This document shows positions 17,910 through 26,982 of a stretch of 64,000 nt of DNA, piece after piece. Made by a program: the position numbers and the translations under genes. The stretch's first letter is position 1. Each line of letters starts with the position of its first letter. This DNA comes from Bifidobacterium aerophilum (lineage in GTDB: Bacteria > Actinomycetota > Actinomycetes > Actinomycetales > Bifidobacteriaceae). Below the pieces are notes generated by a model. The model was not told where the DNA came from. It worked only from the letters and a program-made list of their open reading frames with translations, and made no database searches. The stretch lies in contig NZ_WHZW01000016.1 in the NCBI RefSeq assembly GCF_010667685.1, positions 1-64,000 of the forward strand. The letters run 5' to 3'.

Positions 17910-19215
17910 CGTACTCTTGGAAGGCCGCCACATAGGAACGCTCCGGGAAGAACGCTCCGGCAAACATACGTTCACTTATGATATGGATAGCTCCAGCTCA
18001 GCCCAGCTTTCGCTCTCAATGCCACGACGGATGGCACCTTGGGAAGGGGCACCCGTCGAAGCATATATCGACGGGATATTACCGGACGCCCTGGTCGTAC
18101 GGCAACGAATCGCGCGCATGTATGGAGTCAATGCGCACAATCCCTTCTCCCTGTTGACCGCAGTAGGATTGGATTGCGGCGGCGGAGTCCAGTTCGTAGC
18201 GCCCGATGATAATGGGAACCTTATTCTTGATGAGACTGTTCGTCCACTAAATAGCACGCAGATCGCCCAACGATTACATCGTATATCTGGAACACAGCAG
18301 GCATCGTGGCAAAGTATGGGCGAACATTGGTCGCTCAACGGTGCACATGACAAGATCGCATTAAGGTTCATCAGCGGGCAGTGGTATGAGGTCGAAGGCG
18401 CAGCCGCCACGACACATATAATCAAACCAGGCATTCATGAACTGCACGAACAAGCATTCAACGAATACCTATGCATGAAGACCGCAGAGCACCTATCAAT
18501 TCCAGTTGCGCAAACCGATTATCAGGTATTCGATGACATCCCGGCATTGGTAAGCGCACGTTGGGATCGAGTCGTCGACGACAGGCCCACGCCTGCACTT
18601 GTTCGGCGACTGCATCAAGAAGATCTATGTCAGGCGATGAGCATCATGACCGCACAAAAATACCAAGCCGAAGGCGGACCAGACGCAGTCGAGATCATAC
18701 GATTCCTAAGAGCCAACGGTTTTGCGAATGATGACGTACATTTTTTCATCAGAGCTTTGGTGTTTAATTATCTCATAGCAGGATCCGATGCGCATGCGAA
18801 AAACTACGCAATTCTAGAACCCGCCGGGGAACGTCCCCGACTGGCTCCTTTATATGACATTGCATCGTTATTTCCTTACGCCACGCAGCGAAAGGATCGC
18901 AAACTCGCCATGAGTATAGGAGGAGAGTACTCGTGGGAACGAATTGATTTACGGCATTGGCAGCGTTTCGCCGATACGCTCGGCGGACCATCCGATCGCG
19001 AGATAGTATTCGACACACTCATCGATCTCGCCACACGCACAGTACCGGCTTTTCTGCAGGCATCCGTCGAAGCACTTAGCAAAACCACGTCCTTGCCTTC
19101 AGCCACCGACGAGAGCCAAAAGAATAAGGGAATTATCGCCACACGTATACAAAGCGGCATCATCGGGCAGTGTACCCGGGTACTGAAATGGTTCTCCGTA
19201 AAGGGTGGCAGCTAA
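17887..19215 (+). CDS. hipA: HipA-like serine/threonine kinase toxin
   Basis: The 442-residue protein begins with the HipA N-terminal domain (VLLEGRHIGTLREERSGKHTFTY) and continues with the kinase core. GSDAHAKNY (near 299-306) holds the catalytic Asp, and YDIAS (near 323) the metal-binding Asp. E. coli HipA phosphorylates glutamyl-tRNA synthetase and slows translation; the target here is inferred by family only. The start overlaps hipB by 23 bases and has an AAGGAAA site. The frame is whole, and a hairpin follows the stop. The C-terminus has an extra tail of about 40 residues. Confidence 0.9.
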   Translation: MTKPKTLDVLLEGRHIGTLREERSGKHTFTYDMDSSSSAQLSLSMPRRMAPWEGAPVEAYIDGILPDALVVRQRIARMYGVNAHNPFSLLTAVGLDCGGGVQFVAPDDNGNLILDETVRPLNSTQIAQRLHRISGTQQASWQSMGEHWSLNGAHDKIALRFISGQWYEVEGAAATTHIIKPGIHELHEQAFNEYLCMKTAEHLSIPVAQTDYQVFDDIPALVSARWDRVVDDRPTPALVRRLHQEDLCQAMSIMTAQKYQAEGGPDAVEIIRFLRANGFANDDVHFFIRALVFNYLIAGSDAHAKNYAILEPAGERPRLAPLYDIASLFPYATQRKDRKLAMSIGGEYSWERIDLRHWQRFADTLGGPSDREIVFDTLIDLATRTVPAFLQASVEALSKTTSLPSATDESQKNKGIIATRIQSGIIGQCTRVLKWFSVKGGS

Positions 19216-19232
19216 ACAAAGATATAACGACT

Positions 19233-19272
19233 ATGGCGAATGCGTTCCATTCAAATGCAACGCATTCGCCAT
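19233..19272 (+). terminator. Hairpin after hipA
   Basis: A perfect 14-base-pair stem (19233-19246 with 19259-19272, starting ATGGCGAATGCG) lies 18 bases after the hipA stop. No strong T run follows. Confidence 0.5.
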
Positions 19273-19350
19273 CACCTTCGCCGACCGCCGGCCGGACAAA
19301 CTGAGAAAAACCACCAATTACACACTTAAAAGACGGTCCTCAGCGAGAAC

Positions 19351-19635
19351 TCAGTCGTCGCCGTAATGTCTTCCAGTTGATTCCATGCGGACCTGCTCTT
19401 TGCGCTCCATCAGATCAGATTTCAGATACGTTCGGGCATTGCCTTGCTTGTCTCCTGTTTGTTCCGTGTAATAGGTACGGAAGAACCCGTGGCTGACATG
19501 AAGGGCCTCCGCGGCCTTGGCATCGTTCTCGTATACTGTGTCATTAAGCCGTCGATACACGTCGGTGAAGTTCTCGATTGCGGCGGTCAATCGATTTAAT
19601 GCTCTTATAAGCTGCGCTTCGTTCATCATTTCCAT
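19351..19635 (-). CDS. Small protein with possible HTH, function unknown
   Basis: The 94-residue product has a helical head (LIRALNRLTAAIENFTDVYRR) and a likely HTH (AAEALHVSHGFFRTYYTEQ), then a charged tail. This fits a small phage- or plasmid-type DNA-binding protein, but I recognise no family. It runs toward hipA on the opposite strand and stands alone. Confidence 0.5.
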   Translation of the reverse strand: MEMMNEAQLIRALNRLTAAIENFTDVYRRLNDTVYENDAKAAEALHVSHGFFRTYYTEQTGDKQGNARTYLKSDLMERKEQVRMESTGRHYGDD

Positions 19636-20067
19636 CCTTAATGTTCAACAGCAATAGATTGCCGCATTTATAGGCTAAATGAAGTGATCACCGGACCGTC
19701 CTGCCTGGACTAGTTTCCCCAGTTGAAAGCAAACCATCCGGTTTCTCGGGAAAGGAAAGGAATGACAGTACCAATGTGCATACAACAACGTATCAGAATA
19801 CTCGACACGAGCGAAGTGTCACTGTGACACACATCCAAGGAGCTCGGGGGTTGGCTTGTGCCAAAGTCATGAAGCACACGAGGAAGGACGGCTGATCACC
19901 CGGATCGGGATGTCTCATCTCGAGGCCACCGAAACTTGGCCCATTCAAGACGCCGGTCGACGGATGGTTGGAGGCGGACCGGCTGTTCGATAATCTCGGA
20001 CCGCCACATAAGAAACCGATGATGCTATGACAGGAACCGCGAAAACCTGCCGTCTACTATCCCCGTA
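19636..20067. other. Gene-poor stretch upstream of the broken ATPase
   Basis: No gene is convincing here. A palindrome GTGTCAC-T-GTGACAC lies at 19816-19830. Short protein-like fragments near 19966 (GWLEADRLFDNLG) may be decayed coding sequence, but no family is clear. Confidence 0.4.
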
Positions 20068-20350
20068 CCGCAGGCGATCACTTCCGGCAATGCAACGCCA
20101 AAATTGATCGCCGAGCATGCGGGAGCGGAAACCGATGCCACTGGGCAATTATCTGAAAATGTTGTCCTCACTGCGTCTGATCGAGCGCAGGGTACCGTTC
20201 TGGAAGAACCCCGACAAATCACGAAAAGGCATGCACAGCATCGCCGACCCGTTTTTCGCGTACTGGTTTCGTTTCGTCAGACGCAATATAGGTGTTCCGG
20301 AAACCGGCATCAGCGAACAGGTACCCAAAACGCGCATTTCGCATTGTTGA
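20068..20350 (+). pseudogene. Broken DUF234-type AAA ATPase, C-terminal part only
   Basis: Translation gives AITSGNATPKLIAEHAG in one frame and then LGNYLKMLSSLRLIERRVPF and SIADPFFAYWFRFVRRN in the next. Together these match the C-terminal DUF234 region of archaeal-type ATP-binding proteins. A one-base shift near 20139 joins the two frames. The ATPase domain is missing and the end is cut, so the gene is dead. It marks decay in the accessory region. Confidence 0.65.
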
Positions 20351-20534
20351 CGAAGAATCCGGTCGAGACCGGACCCACAGAATCAATACCAAAGAGATGA
20401 TGCCATGAAATCCGTTTCGGAGGAGAATCTGTATGCCTCATGAGCGATATAGACGCGTTATACGCTATTCGAATTCCAAACATGGTCAATATGATACTAA
20501 AAGTTATTCGTTAAAGAATGCAATCATTCTATAC

Positions 20535-20562
20535 TTGACGATGAACTTGCAGAGAATATATT
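20535..20562 (+). promoter_or_regulatory. Promoter of the OLD-like gene
   Basis: TTGACG (20535-20540) and TATATT (20557-20562) stand 16 bases apart, which fits a vegetative sigma promoter. It is about 40 bases before the start codon. Confidence 0.5.
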
Positions 20563-20603
20563 TATGATGATATAGTGATGAAATCACCAAAGACTGGAGA
20601 GAC

Positions 20604-22352
20604 ATGTCATCAATCAAAGAAAAATATCAATTCAAGATAAACGAAATTCATCTAAATGGTAATATATCAATTCCTCCCAAAAAAGCAAATATCATAATAG
20701 GAGCAAATAACGTAGGGAAGAGTCTTTTTCTAAAAGAAATTAGAGATTATCTTTTTGGAAAAGAAAACATAAGAAAAATAATATCAAACATAGACCATCA
20801 ACTCCCAGAATCTTTTGACGCTTTAAACTCAACCTATAATATCACAAACAAAGTATATAAGGACAGCAATGGCAACTGGAATCTAAAATCATATTCGAAT
20901 ACTATAGATAATTATGATTACATGAATTCCATAGTCGCAGATATATACACTCAGACAGCATCGGGATACTCAAATAATCCATGTACAGATATCGATCTAT
21001 GTATCAAAAATCGCGACAATTTAAGCTTCCGAAAACTTTGCGGATCCCTCTTTTTCCAATATCTTGGTACGGAAGAACGACTTTCTATCTGCAAAATGCA
21101 GAAAAACCTAGGAGTAGATGATTATAGAAGTAATTTATTATCGAGTATAAAACATCATCCGAAAACATTAAAGGCCCTCTCTACTAGCACAAAAAATATC
21201 TTCAATAAAGAAATCTATCTTGATACAGACACCTTAGGCGATCGCATATGCTTTAGAGTCGATGAGAACTTTTCTCATATTATAAATCAGGCAAGATTTA
21301 ACGAAAATGATGTCCAGTATATTTGTTCAAAACCTTTACTGGACGAACAAGGCGACGGACTTAAGAGTTTTGTATCAACATTTTTATCAATAAATACCGA
21401 TGAAAAAGACATCTTACTCTTAGATGAGCCCGAAGCATTTCTTCATCCACCACTGGCAAGACAAATGGGAGAAATGATAGGACAAGCATGCGAGACAAAG
21501 GATATAAGCATTTATATCGCAACGCATAGTGTTGAAATCCTCAAAGGCATCTTATCAAAATGCCATGATGTCAACATCATTAGATTAGATCAAAAGGAAA
21601 ATAAGTTTAACGTAAAAATAATACCGCAAGAAACTTTAAATTCGGTTATTTTAAACCCATTGTTACGCTCTTCGAAAGTTCTTGAAGGTCTATTCTGCGA
21701 AAAAGTCATAGTAACGGAATCCGATGCAGATGAAATCATTTATCAAGAATTAATAGAGAAGAAATCCCCCGAATCAGGAATATACTTTACCCACAGCCAG
21801 AATAAACAAACCTCAATACACATTACCGATTTCTATAGAAAAGTTGGAGTTCACTGTTTAATTATCAGTGACTTTGACTTCATTAGAGACACTAAAGATG
21901 TTGCAAAATTCCTCAGCGAGTGCTCGAAAATTAAAGAAAACGACAAACAACAAATTTTATCAGAGATAGATAAAATTCATGATATCATTAAACAAAAGTT
22001 TTCAAATTCACAAAATATTGATACGCAGGAATTTGATAGTCTAGAAATGGAATCCACTAAAGAGTGGAAGGCATATAAGAATATGTTATATCATCAGCAA
22101 GGGCTAAGAGCTTTTTCAGGAAACGATGAAAAGACTCTTCAAAATATACTTGAAATACTTCAAAAGTTAGGGCTCTTCATTGTTCCCAGCGGCGAGCTTG
22201 AAACCATCCTTGAAAGCTTTGGAATCGAATATACGTCAAACAAGCAAAACTGGATCATAAATGCGCTTCAAAGAATTAATGAAATCGATAAAGACAATAT
22301 TGAAAAAAGTGACGAATTAAACAATTTCCTTGATTCAATAATTTCTTATTGA
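20604..22352 (+). CDS. OLD-family-like ATPase with TOPRIM nuclease domain, probable phage defence
   Basis: The 582-residue protein has Walker A (IIIGANNVGKS, about 31-40), Walker B (ILLLDEPEAFLHP, about 270-282) and an ATHS switch (near 306), as in ABC/SMC-type OLD ATPases. The C-terminal part has TOPRIM features: Glu in VIVTESDADE (about 368) and the DxD in LIISDFDF (about 420). OLD-family nucleases are linked to phage exclusion and plasmid defence. No GajB-like helicase or retron partner lies next to it, so it looks like a stand-alone system. The gene is clearly AT-rich with A/T-ending codons, unlike its neighbours, which signals recent transfer. It carries its own promoter. Confidence 0.8.
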   Translation: MSSIKEKYQFKINEIHLNGNISIPPKKANIIIGANNVGKSLFLKEIRDYLFGKENIRKIISNIDHQLPESFDALNSTYNITNKVYKDSNGNWNLKSYSNTIDNYDYMNSIVADIYTQTASGYSNNPCTDIDLCIKNRDNLSFRKLCGSLFFQYLGTEERLSICKMQKNLGVDDYRSNLLSSIKHHPKTLKALSTSTKNIFNKEIYLDTDTLGDRICFRVDENFSHIINQARFNENDVQYICSKPLLDEQGDGLKSFVSTFLSINTDEKDILLLDEPEAFLHPPLARQMGEMIGQACETKDISIYIATHSVEILKGILSKCHDVNIIRLDQKENKFNVKIIPQETLNSVILNPLLRSSKVLEGLFCEKVIVTESDADEIIYQELIEKKSPESGIYFTHSQNKQTSIHITDFYRKVGVHCLIISDFDFIRDTKDVAKFLSECSKIKENDKQQILSEIDKIHDIIKQKFSNSQNIDTQEFDSLEMESTKEWKAYKNMLYHQQGLRAFSGNDEKTLQNILEILQKLGLFIVPSGELETILESFGIEYTSNKQNWIINALQRINEIDKDNIEKSDELNNFLDSIISY

Positions 22353-22488
22353 TATGAAAGTTTACTTTAACTACAACATGCAGCCTATTTTACCGAAGAT
22401 GAGTTTGTCATCAATGAATATTTGATTTTGCTGGGTGCGGTGGAAATCTGGCACTGTGTCGTGCTTGGTAATCATTGAGTGTGGCAGG

Positions 22489-22651
22489 TCATGCGGCCGG
22501 TGCGAGCAATCTGCGCCATTCAGCCGGGCTCATGCCGTTCAGGTGATGCTTGATGCGGCGTTCGCACTGCCAGCGTAGGTAGGCGTCCAACCGCCGCGCG
22601 AACTCGTCGAGAGCCACGCCGCGCCAGTCGCGGTTGTGGAAGAATGTGTTT
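22489..22651 (-). pseudogene. C-terminal fragment of an older IS3-type transposase
   Basis: The complement encodes FHNRDWRGVALDEFARRLDA and then YLRWQCERRIKHHLNGMSP before AEWRRLL and a TGA at 22489-22491. This is the usual end of IS150/IS3 transposases. The matching upstream part lies at about 24160-24400, on the other side of the intact element, so the two are one transposase split by the insertion. Confidence 0.75.
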
Positions 22652-24159
22652 TGTCAAGTTGAAGTGGGCCGTTTCGGCGTTTCTTGTGGTCCGTTTGAGC
22701 GGTTGGTTGGGGGTGCGGATGTTTTTTGGACGGCTAGGCGGCCAGTCCAAGGTATTTGCGGTACTGCACCGGGCTCATCCAGCCCAGCGACTGCTTGATA
22801 CGGGTTTCATTGTAGTGGGTCAGGTAGGCTGACAGGCGTCGATGGAACTCGTCGTAGCCGACGTCCGTCCAGACGCGTCCGTGGTAGAACTCGTTCTTGA
22901 GTTTGCCGAAGAAGCCCTCGGCCGCCGCGTTGTCGGGGGAACAGCCCTTCGCGCTCATCGACCTGGCCAGTCCGTGCTCGTCGCATATCGCGATCCACTC
23001 GGGCCATCGGTAGTGCACGCCGCGGTCCGAATGGATGACCGGTCTGTCGCCGTCCTTGAGCGTGGCGACGGCGTCCAGGAGCATCCTGTTCGCCATGTCG
23101 GCGTTCGGCGACCTCGACAGCGTCCAGGAGACGACCATCCCGTCGAAGCAGTCGACCACCGGGGAGAGCCAGCACTTGTACCCGTCCATGGTGAACTGGG
23201 TGACGTCCGTGACCCACAGCCGGTTCGGAGCGTCGGCGTGGAAGTCCCTGTCCACGAGGTTCGCGGGCGCCTCGCTCACCTCGCCGGCGTACGAGCTCCA
23301 CCGCTTCGGACGCTTCAGGTACACGGGCCTGAGGTTCTCCTCGCGCATGATCCGGCGCATGACCTTCTCGGAGACGACGAGCGGATCCGCCCCGTCCATG
23401 CGCAGCATCCGGTGTATGCGCCGATAGCCCCACACGCGACCACCGGCCTCGAACAGGTCCGTGACGCGGGCCCGCAGCACGGCGTATCTGTCGCCAGCGG
23501 CGATGACGCCGCGCTCGTAATAGTAGGTGCTGCACCTCACCCCCACGGCATCCAAGGAAGCCTTCAGGCCGAACTCACCCCTGATCGCGTCGACGACCCG
23601 CGCCCTCTCCCCGTTCGTCAGCATGGACGGGTCGAGGCGCGGGTCGTCGGCTTTTAAAACCCTGATCGTCTCCCGCATCACCGCGTTCTCCAGCCGCAGG
23701 GTCTCCACCTGCCGGCGCAACGCCTCCACGGCCGCGCCCTCCGCCGGCGGGACGTCCGATGCGACGTCGCTTTCCCGTCCCGTGACCATGCCGGCGCCGC
23801 CTTCCTCGCGATACCTGCGGGCCCACGCGTACACGCTCGACGGCGTGCACCCCACCGCCGCGGCGACCGTCCTCGCGTCGCCGCCGCGCAGGAGCGCGCG
23901 TGCGGCCTCCAATCTGGTCTCCAGCGTATACGACGCCCCGTATCCGCCCGGAACCGGTGGCCGGTACCGCGGGTCGGCGTGCACCCATGCGTCAATCGTG
24001 GCGCGCACGGGCATGTTCTCCATCCCGGCGATGGCGCGCACGCTCAACCCATCCACGAAATGCAGATCAAGGACACGCACCCTTATCTCCTGCGAATACA
24101 TCACGGACTCCAATCCGGACGCCCAAGGCGTCCAACATTTCGTCCACACCCCAACTCCA
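22652..24159. mobile_element. IS3-family insertion sequence, about 1.5 kb
   Basis: The element holds one intact transposase. Weak terminal inverted repeats occur near 22652 (TGTCAAGTTGAAGTGG) and, on the other strand, near 24159 (TGGAGTTGGGGTGTGG), starting with TG as in IS3 elements. The ends are estimates, and no clean target duplication is visible. It sits inside an older, decayed IS3-type transposase. Confidence 0.65.
22734..24101 (-). CDS. IS3-family transposase (single frame)
   Basis: The 455-residue product starts at MYSQEIRVRVLDLHF after a GGAG site. An N-terminal HTH region and a leucine-zipper-like stretch (EALRRQVETLRLENAVMRE) are followed by the rve integrase core: WVTDVTQF (first Asp), IHSDRGVHY (second Asp) and GCSPDNAAAEGFF (Glu). 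It also carries the HTH_21 region around YYYERG. Most IS3 elements use two overlapping frames with a programmed shift; here OrfA and OrfB are one frame. It looks functional. Confidence 0.9.
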   Translation of the reverse strand: MYSQEIRVRVLDLHFVDGLSVRAIAGMENMPVRATIDAWVHADPRYRPPVPGGYGASYTLETRLEAARALLRGGDARTVAAAVGCTPSSVYAWARRYREEGGAGMVTGRESDVASDVPPAEGAAVEALRRQVETLRLENAVMRETIRVLKADDPRLDPSMLTNGERARVVDAIRGEFGLKASLDAVGVRCSTYYYERGVIAAGDRYAVLRARVTDLFEAGGRVWGYRRIHRMLRMDGADPLVVSEKVMRRIMREENLRPVYLKRPKRWSSYAGEVSEAPANLVDRDFHADAPNRLWVTDVTQFTMDGYKCWLSPVVDCFDGMVVSWTLSRSPNADMANRMLLDAVATLKDGDRPVIHSDRGVHYRWPEWIAICDEHGLARSMSAKGCSPDNAAAEGFFGKLKNEFYHGRVWTDVGYDEFHRRLSAYLTHYNETRIKQSLGWMSPVQYRKYLGLAA

Positions 24160-24400
24160 TCTCCATCTTGAGGTTACCGAAAGAACCCCTCCGCGGCCGC
24201 GTTATCCGGACCGCATCCCTTGCGTGACATGCTGCGCGTCCACCCCGCACTGCCCATCCCGGCCACCGGTAGTGGCATCCGCGGTCGGAATGCACCACGA
24301 CGCACCCGGCCTGACATCGAGCCGATGGTCGCCGGATATTCTCGTGGATGTCCAACGGACGCGGCCACCGGCAAGCGCGCATGAGATTGAGGTGCACCAT
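24160..24400 (-). pseudogene. Internal fragment of the older IS3-type transposase
   Basis: Pieces of a DDE core are seen in different frames: VVHSDRGCHYRWPGW, then SMSRKGCGPDNAAAEGFF, then FGNLKMEM. At least two frame shifts break it. The continuation is the fragment at 22489-22651. Confidence 0.65.
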
Positions 24401-24427
24401 ACGTCGGCTGAACTCATACCGCAGGTT

Positions 24428-25834
24428 TTAGTGATGCAATCGCTTACACCATTGATTAATACCGTTATGCCAGAGTCCAATGTATGTGGTGTCGATGCGC
24501 TGACAGAGATAAAGAGGCCATTTCCAATTGTTGTACATAATTTGGGAGAATGCTTGTCCTAAAACGAGACCCCAGACGCCCATGCGCATAGGGCCGCAGA
24601 ACAGGCATACTAATGCACAACCTGCCACCGCAGCGATTAAAAAACCGTTCATATAAGGAATTTCATTCATGCTTATGATAAAGCTGCAAAAAATGGAATG
24701 CTGCTGAAGCAGAGCCATATAAGCACATAATGCGATAAACAACGAGTAATCAACATCTACATCAGGTTTGAACAGAGGTAGCAGTGGCAAGATAATGGCA
24801 GTTACACCGATCGTGCCTGCAATATATAGAATCCAGTAAACTACGATGCTAGCGGAGATAATATTCTTTTGTTGTTCGCGGTTGTTCTCAGCATATGCGG
24901 ACTGCAGAGCGGGGAGAAATGACCTAGGATACGCCGCTGCAAAATTATAAAGTGCAGTTGCAAGCTGAAGAAGCACAGAGTATGTACCGGTTTGTTCAAG
25001 GGTAAGAAATAGCGAACAGAAGATTGAAGTGGCCTGTGTGGATGCATATGTTGCAAGGCTAACTATGCCATCCTTCCAAGCGAGATGCGAGACTGTGCCT
25101 AAAACGGATTGTATCTCCTTGAATGTGATTGGTTGCTTGTCTATTTTTCGTCCAGCTTCAATATCGCGATGTTTACGCATACGGATGATGGCAAATCCAC
25201 GTAGTAAAAGTGCATTGGTCAAATATCCGATTGATGCGCCAAGTAGCCCATATCCCATAATTAGAAGAACGCCGCTGACTATCAGCTGCATAGCCTTGGC
25301 GATGGTTTTGGCTTGGTTTTCTCCAGCTACATCTCCATATCCACGCAGAATAGTGATGGAATACAGGAAATATAGGTTCAAAAAGATAGACAGGCAGAAC
25401 AGAATCCACGCCCCCCAGTGCCCGTCGTCCTTCATACCATAGGTAATGTGAGATATGTATACGGTTCCACCTGTGACCAAGATCAGGAGTGTGATACTGG
25501 CTATACCAGCATAGATAAGTTTGGATGCTCGAATGACGGTGTTGAGCAGGTGCCAGTCGATACCTTTTCGCACAGCCGATGCATCACGCCCAGTGGCAGT
25601 AAGGCGACGAGTACCGCTGAGTACATAGACTATGTTACGTGCGAATGTGGGAGTAAAGCCGAATTCAAAAAGCATGGCTAAGTTAGCGATAGCTAAGTAC
25701 ACATACCACAATCCAAGCTCATCACCGGATAAAAACCTCATAAGCAAAGGTAATAAAATGAACCCACTCGCCATAGACACTACAGTGCCTACATAATTCC
25801 AAATAATATCCGAACGCCTAGTTTTAAGAGCCAT
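24428..25834 (-). CDS. Wzx-like polysaccharide flippase
   Basis: The 468-residue protein has about 12-14 membrane helices and starts with SDIIWNYVGTVVSMASGFIL, typical of the MATE/MOP-like Wzx family. Wzx moves lipid-linked repeat units across the membrane. It is the last gene of the leftward exopolysaccharide locus, nine bases after the Wzy-like gene, and is followed by the IS remnants. GC is lower than the core genome, a common trait of such loci. Confidence 0.9.
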   Translation of the reverse strand: MALKTRRSDIIWNYVGTVVSMASGFILLPLLMRFLSGDELGLWYVYLAIANLAMLFEFGFTPTFARNIVYVLSGTRRLTATGRDASAVRKGIDWHLLNTVIRASKLIYAGIASITLLILVTGGTVYISHITYGMKDDGHWGAWILFCLSIFLNLYFLYSITILRGYGDVAGENQAKTIAKAMQLIVSGVLLIMGYGLLGASIGYLTNALLLRGFAIIRMRKHRDIEAGRKIDKQPITFKEIQSVLGTVSHLAWKDGIVSLATYASTQATSIFCSLFLTLEQTGTYSVLLQLATALYNFAAAYPRSFLPALQSAYAENNREQQKNIISASIVVYWILYIAGTIGVTAIILPLLPLFKPDVDVDYSLFIALCAYMALLQQHSIFCSFIISMNEIPYMNGFLIAAVAGCALVCLFCGPMRMGVWGLVLGQAFSQIMYNNWKWPLYLCQRIDTTYIGLWHNGINQWCKRLHH

Positions 25835-25842
25835 TAGAAACC

Positions 25843-26982
25843 TTACAAATCAATGGTGCCAGTTTTTTTGTTTAATAAAAATACAAGGAGCAATACCACA
25901 AACCCACTATAAACATTCAACCCATGCACTTCCGTTATACCTAAAACCGACCAAATAATAATAAAGCAATTAACCTTATTATTACCTCTTTTGGACAGCA
26001 TCCATAAAAAAATCGCAATCAAAACAAACCATACAACCCCTATGTTCAACAATAAATAGGAGTAGAAATCATCAAAAGTGAATCTGGTTATAGGAAAAAG
26101 AGAACTCCATGTAGTCGAGCGATCTGACATATCTCTGCCAAGAAGAGTAAATCCATTATTCGAATAAACATATGATCCTAAAAGTATTCGACCAGATAAT
26201 AGCTTATCTATCTTTAAAACTAAAGAATTCGAGCGTAAGTATAGGTTCCAAGAAATAAAGTATAGTAGCCCGACTACAGGAAATATAAGTCCAGCAACAA
26301 ATGAAAGAAGTTTATTTGAATCATGGATTCTTTTACAGAAAGTTATCACAGCGATAATAAAAACAGTGCTCACGATCAATGTACGTGTCTGAGTGAGTGC
26401 CGCCACAGCAAAAGTGACCATTGTTATGCATAACATTTTTTTTGCTGAAATTTTTTTATAAGATAACCAAATACAGATTAACGCCATGTTGACTATATAA
26501 GCAGAAAAAACATTAGGGTGCGAATATCCGAAATTAAATCTGTTTCTAGTGCCATCGTTATAAAAATAACTGTCAATCCTGCCTGGAAGCACAATCAGTA
26601 AAAATAAAAAATGTATCATAAGGCACAGCAACGACCAACGAAAGATATAATTTATCACATAATCAAATTTATGGCCTCGTATGGCAAGGATTGTAATAAT
26701 ACCTTCAAGAAGAATTGACAGTCCTGTAAAATAATAGTTTAGTAAAGCTAAAATTGATATACCTGCATAGAAGAATAACGTTCCAGCTTTATATCTTTGA
26801 CTTAAAATACTAATACCTAATGCAACAACACCCAATACGGTGAGCGCTAGATCTAATATATTAGAATATGAGAATAGCACCGATGAGCTCAGGAATAATT
26901 TTACAACAAAAATCGCCAAGCCTAACTCAAGAAAAGAATTAACGCGTGGCACAATTACTAAATTATTAATCATCTCAGCCAC
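25843..26982 (-). CDS. Wzy-like polysaccharide polymerase
   Basis: The 379-residue product has about ten membrane helices and one larger outer loop near the middle to late part (about 265-310). It lies between a GT4 gene and the Wzx gene, the usual place of Wzy. The sequence is AT-rich and poorly conserved, as expected for the family, so the call rests on topology and context. It overlaps the upstream GT4 by eight bases. Confidence 0.7.
   Translation of the reverse strand: MAEMINNLVIVPRVNSFLELGLAIFVVKLFLSSSVLFSYSNILDLALTVLGVVALGISILSQRYKAGTLFFYAGISILALLNYYFTGLSILLEGIITILAIRGHKFDYVINYIFRWSLLCLMIHFLFLLIVLPGRIDSYFYNDGTRNRFNFGYSHPNVFSAYIVNMALICIWLSYKKISAKKMLCITMVTFAVAALTQTRTLIVSTVFIIAVITFCKRIHDSNKLLSFVAGLIFPVVGLLYFISWNLYLRSNSLVLKIDKLLSGRILLGSYVYSNNGFTLLGRDMSDRSTTWSSLFPITRFTFDDFYSYLLLNIGVVWFVLIAIFLWMLSKRGNNKVNCFIIIWSVLGITEVHGLNVYSGFVVLLLVFLLNKKTGTIDL

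Noticed and set aside
20604..22352. Gabija (GajAB) system
   Set aside because: The ATPase/TOPRIM protein could resemble GajA, but no UvrD-like GajB lies on either side.
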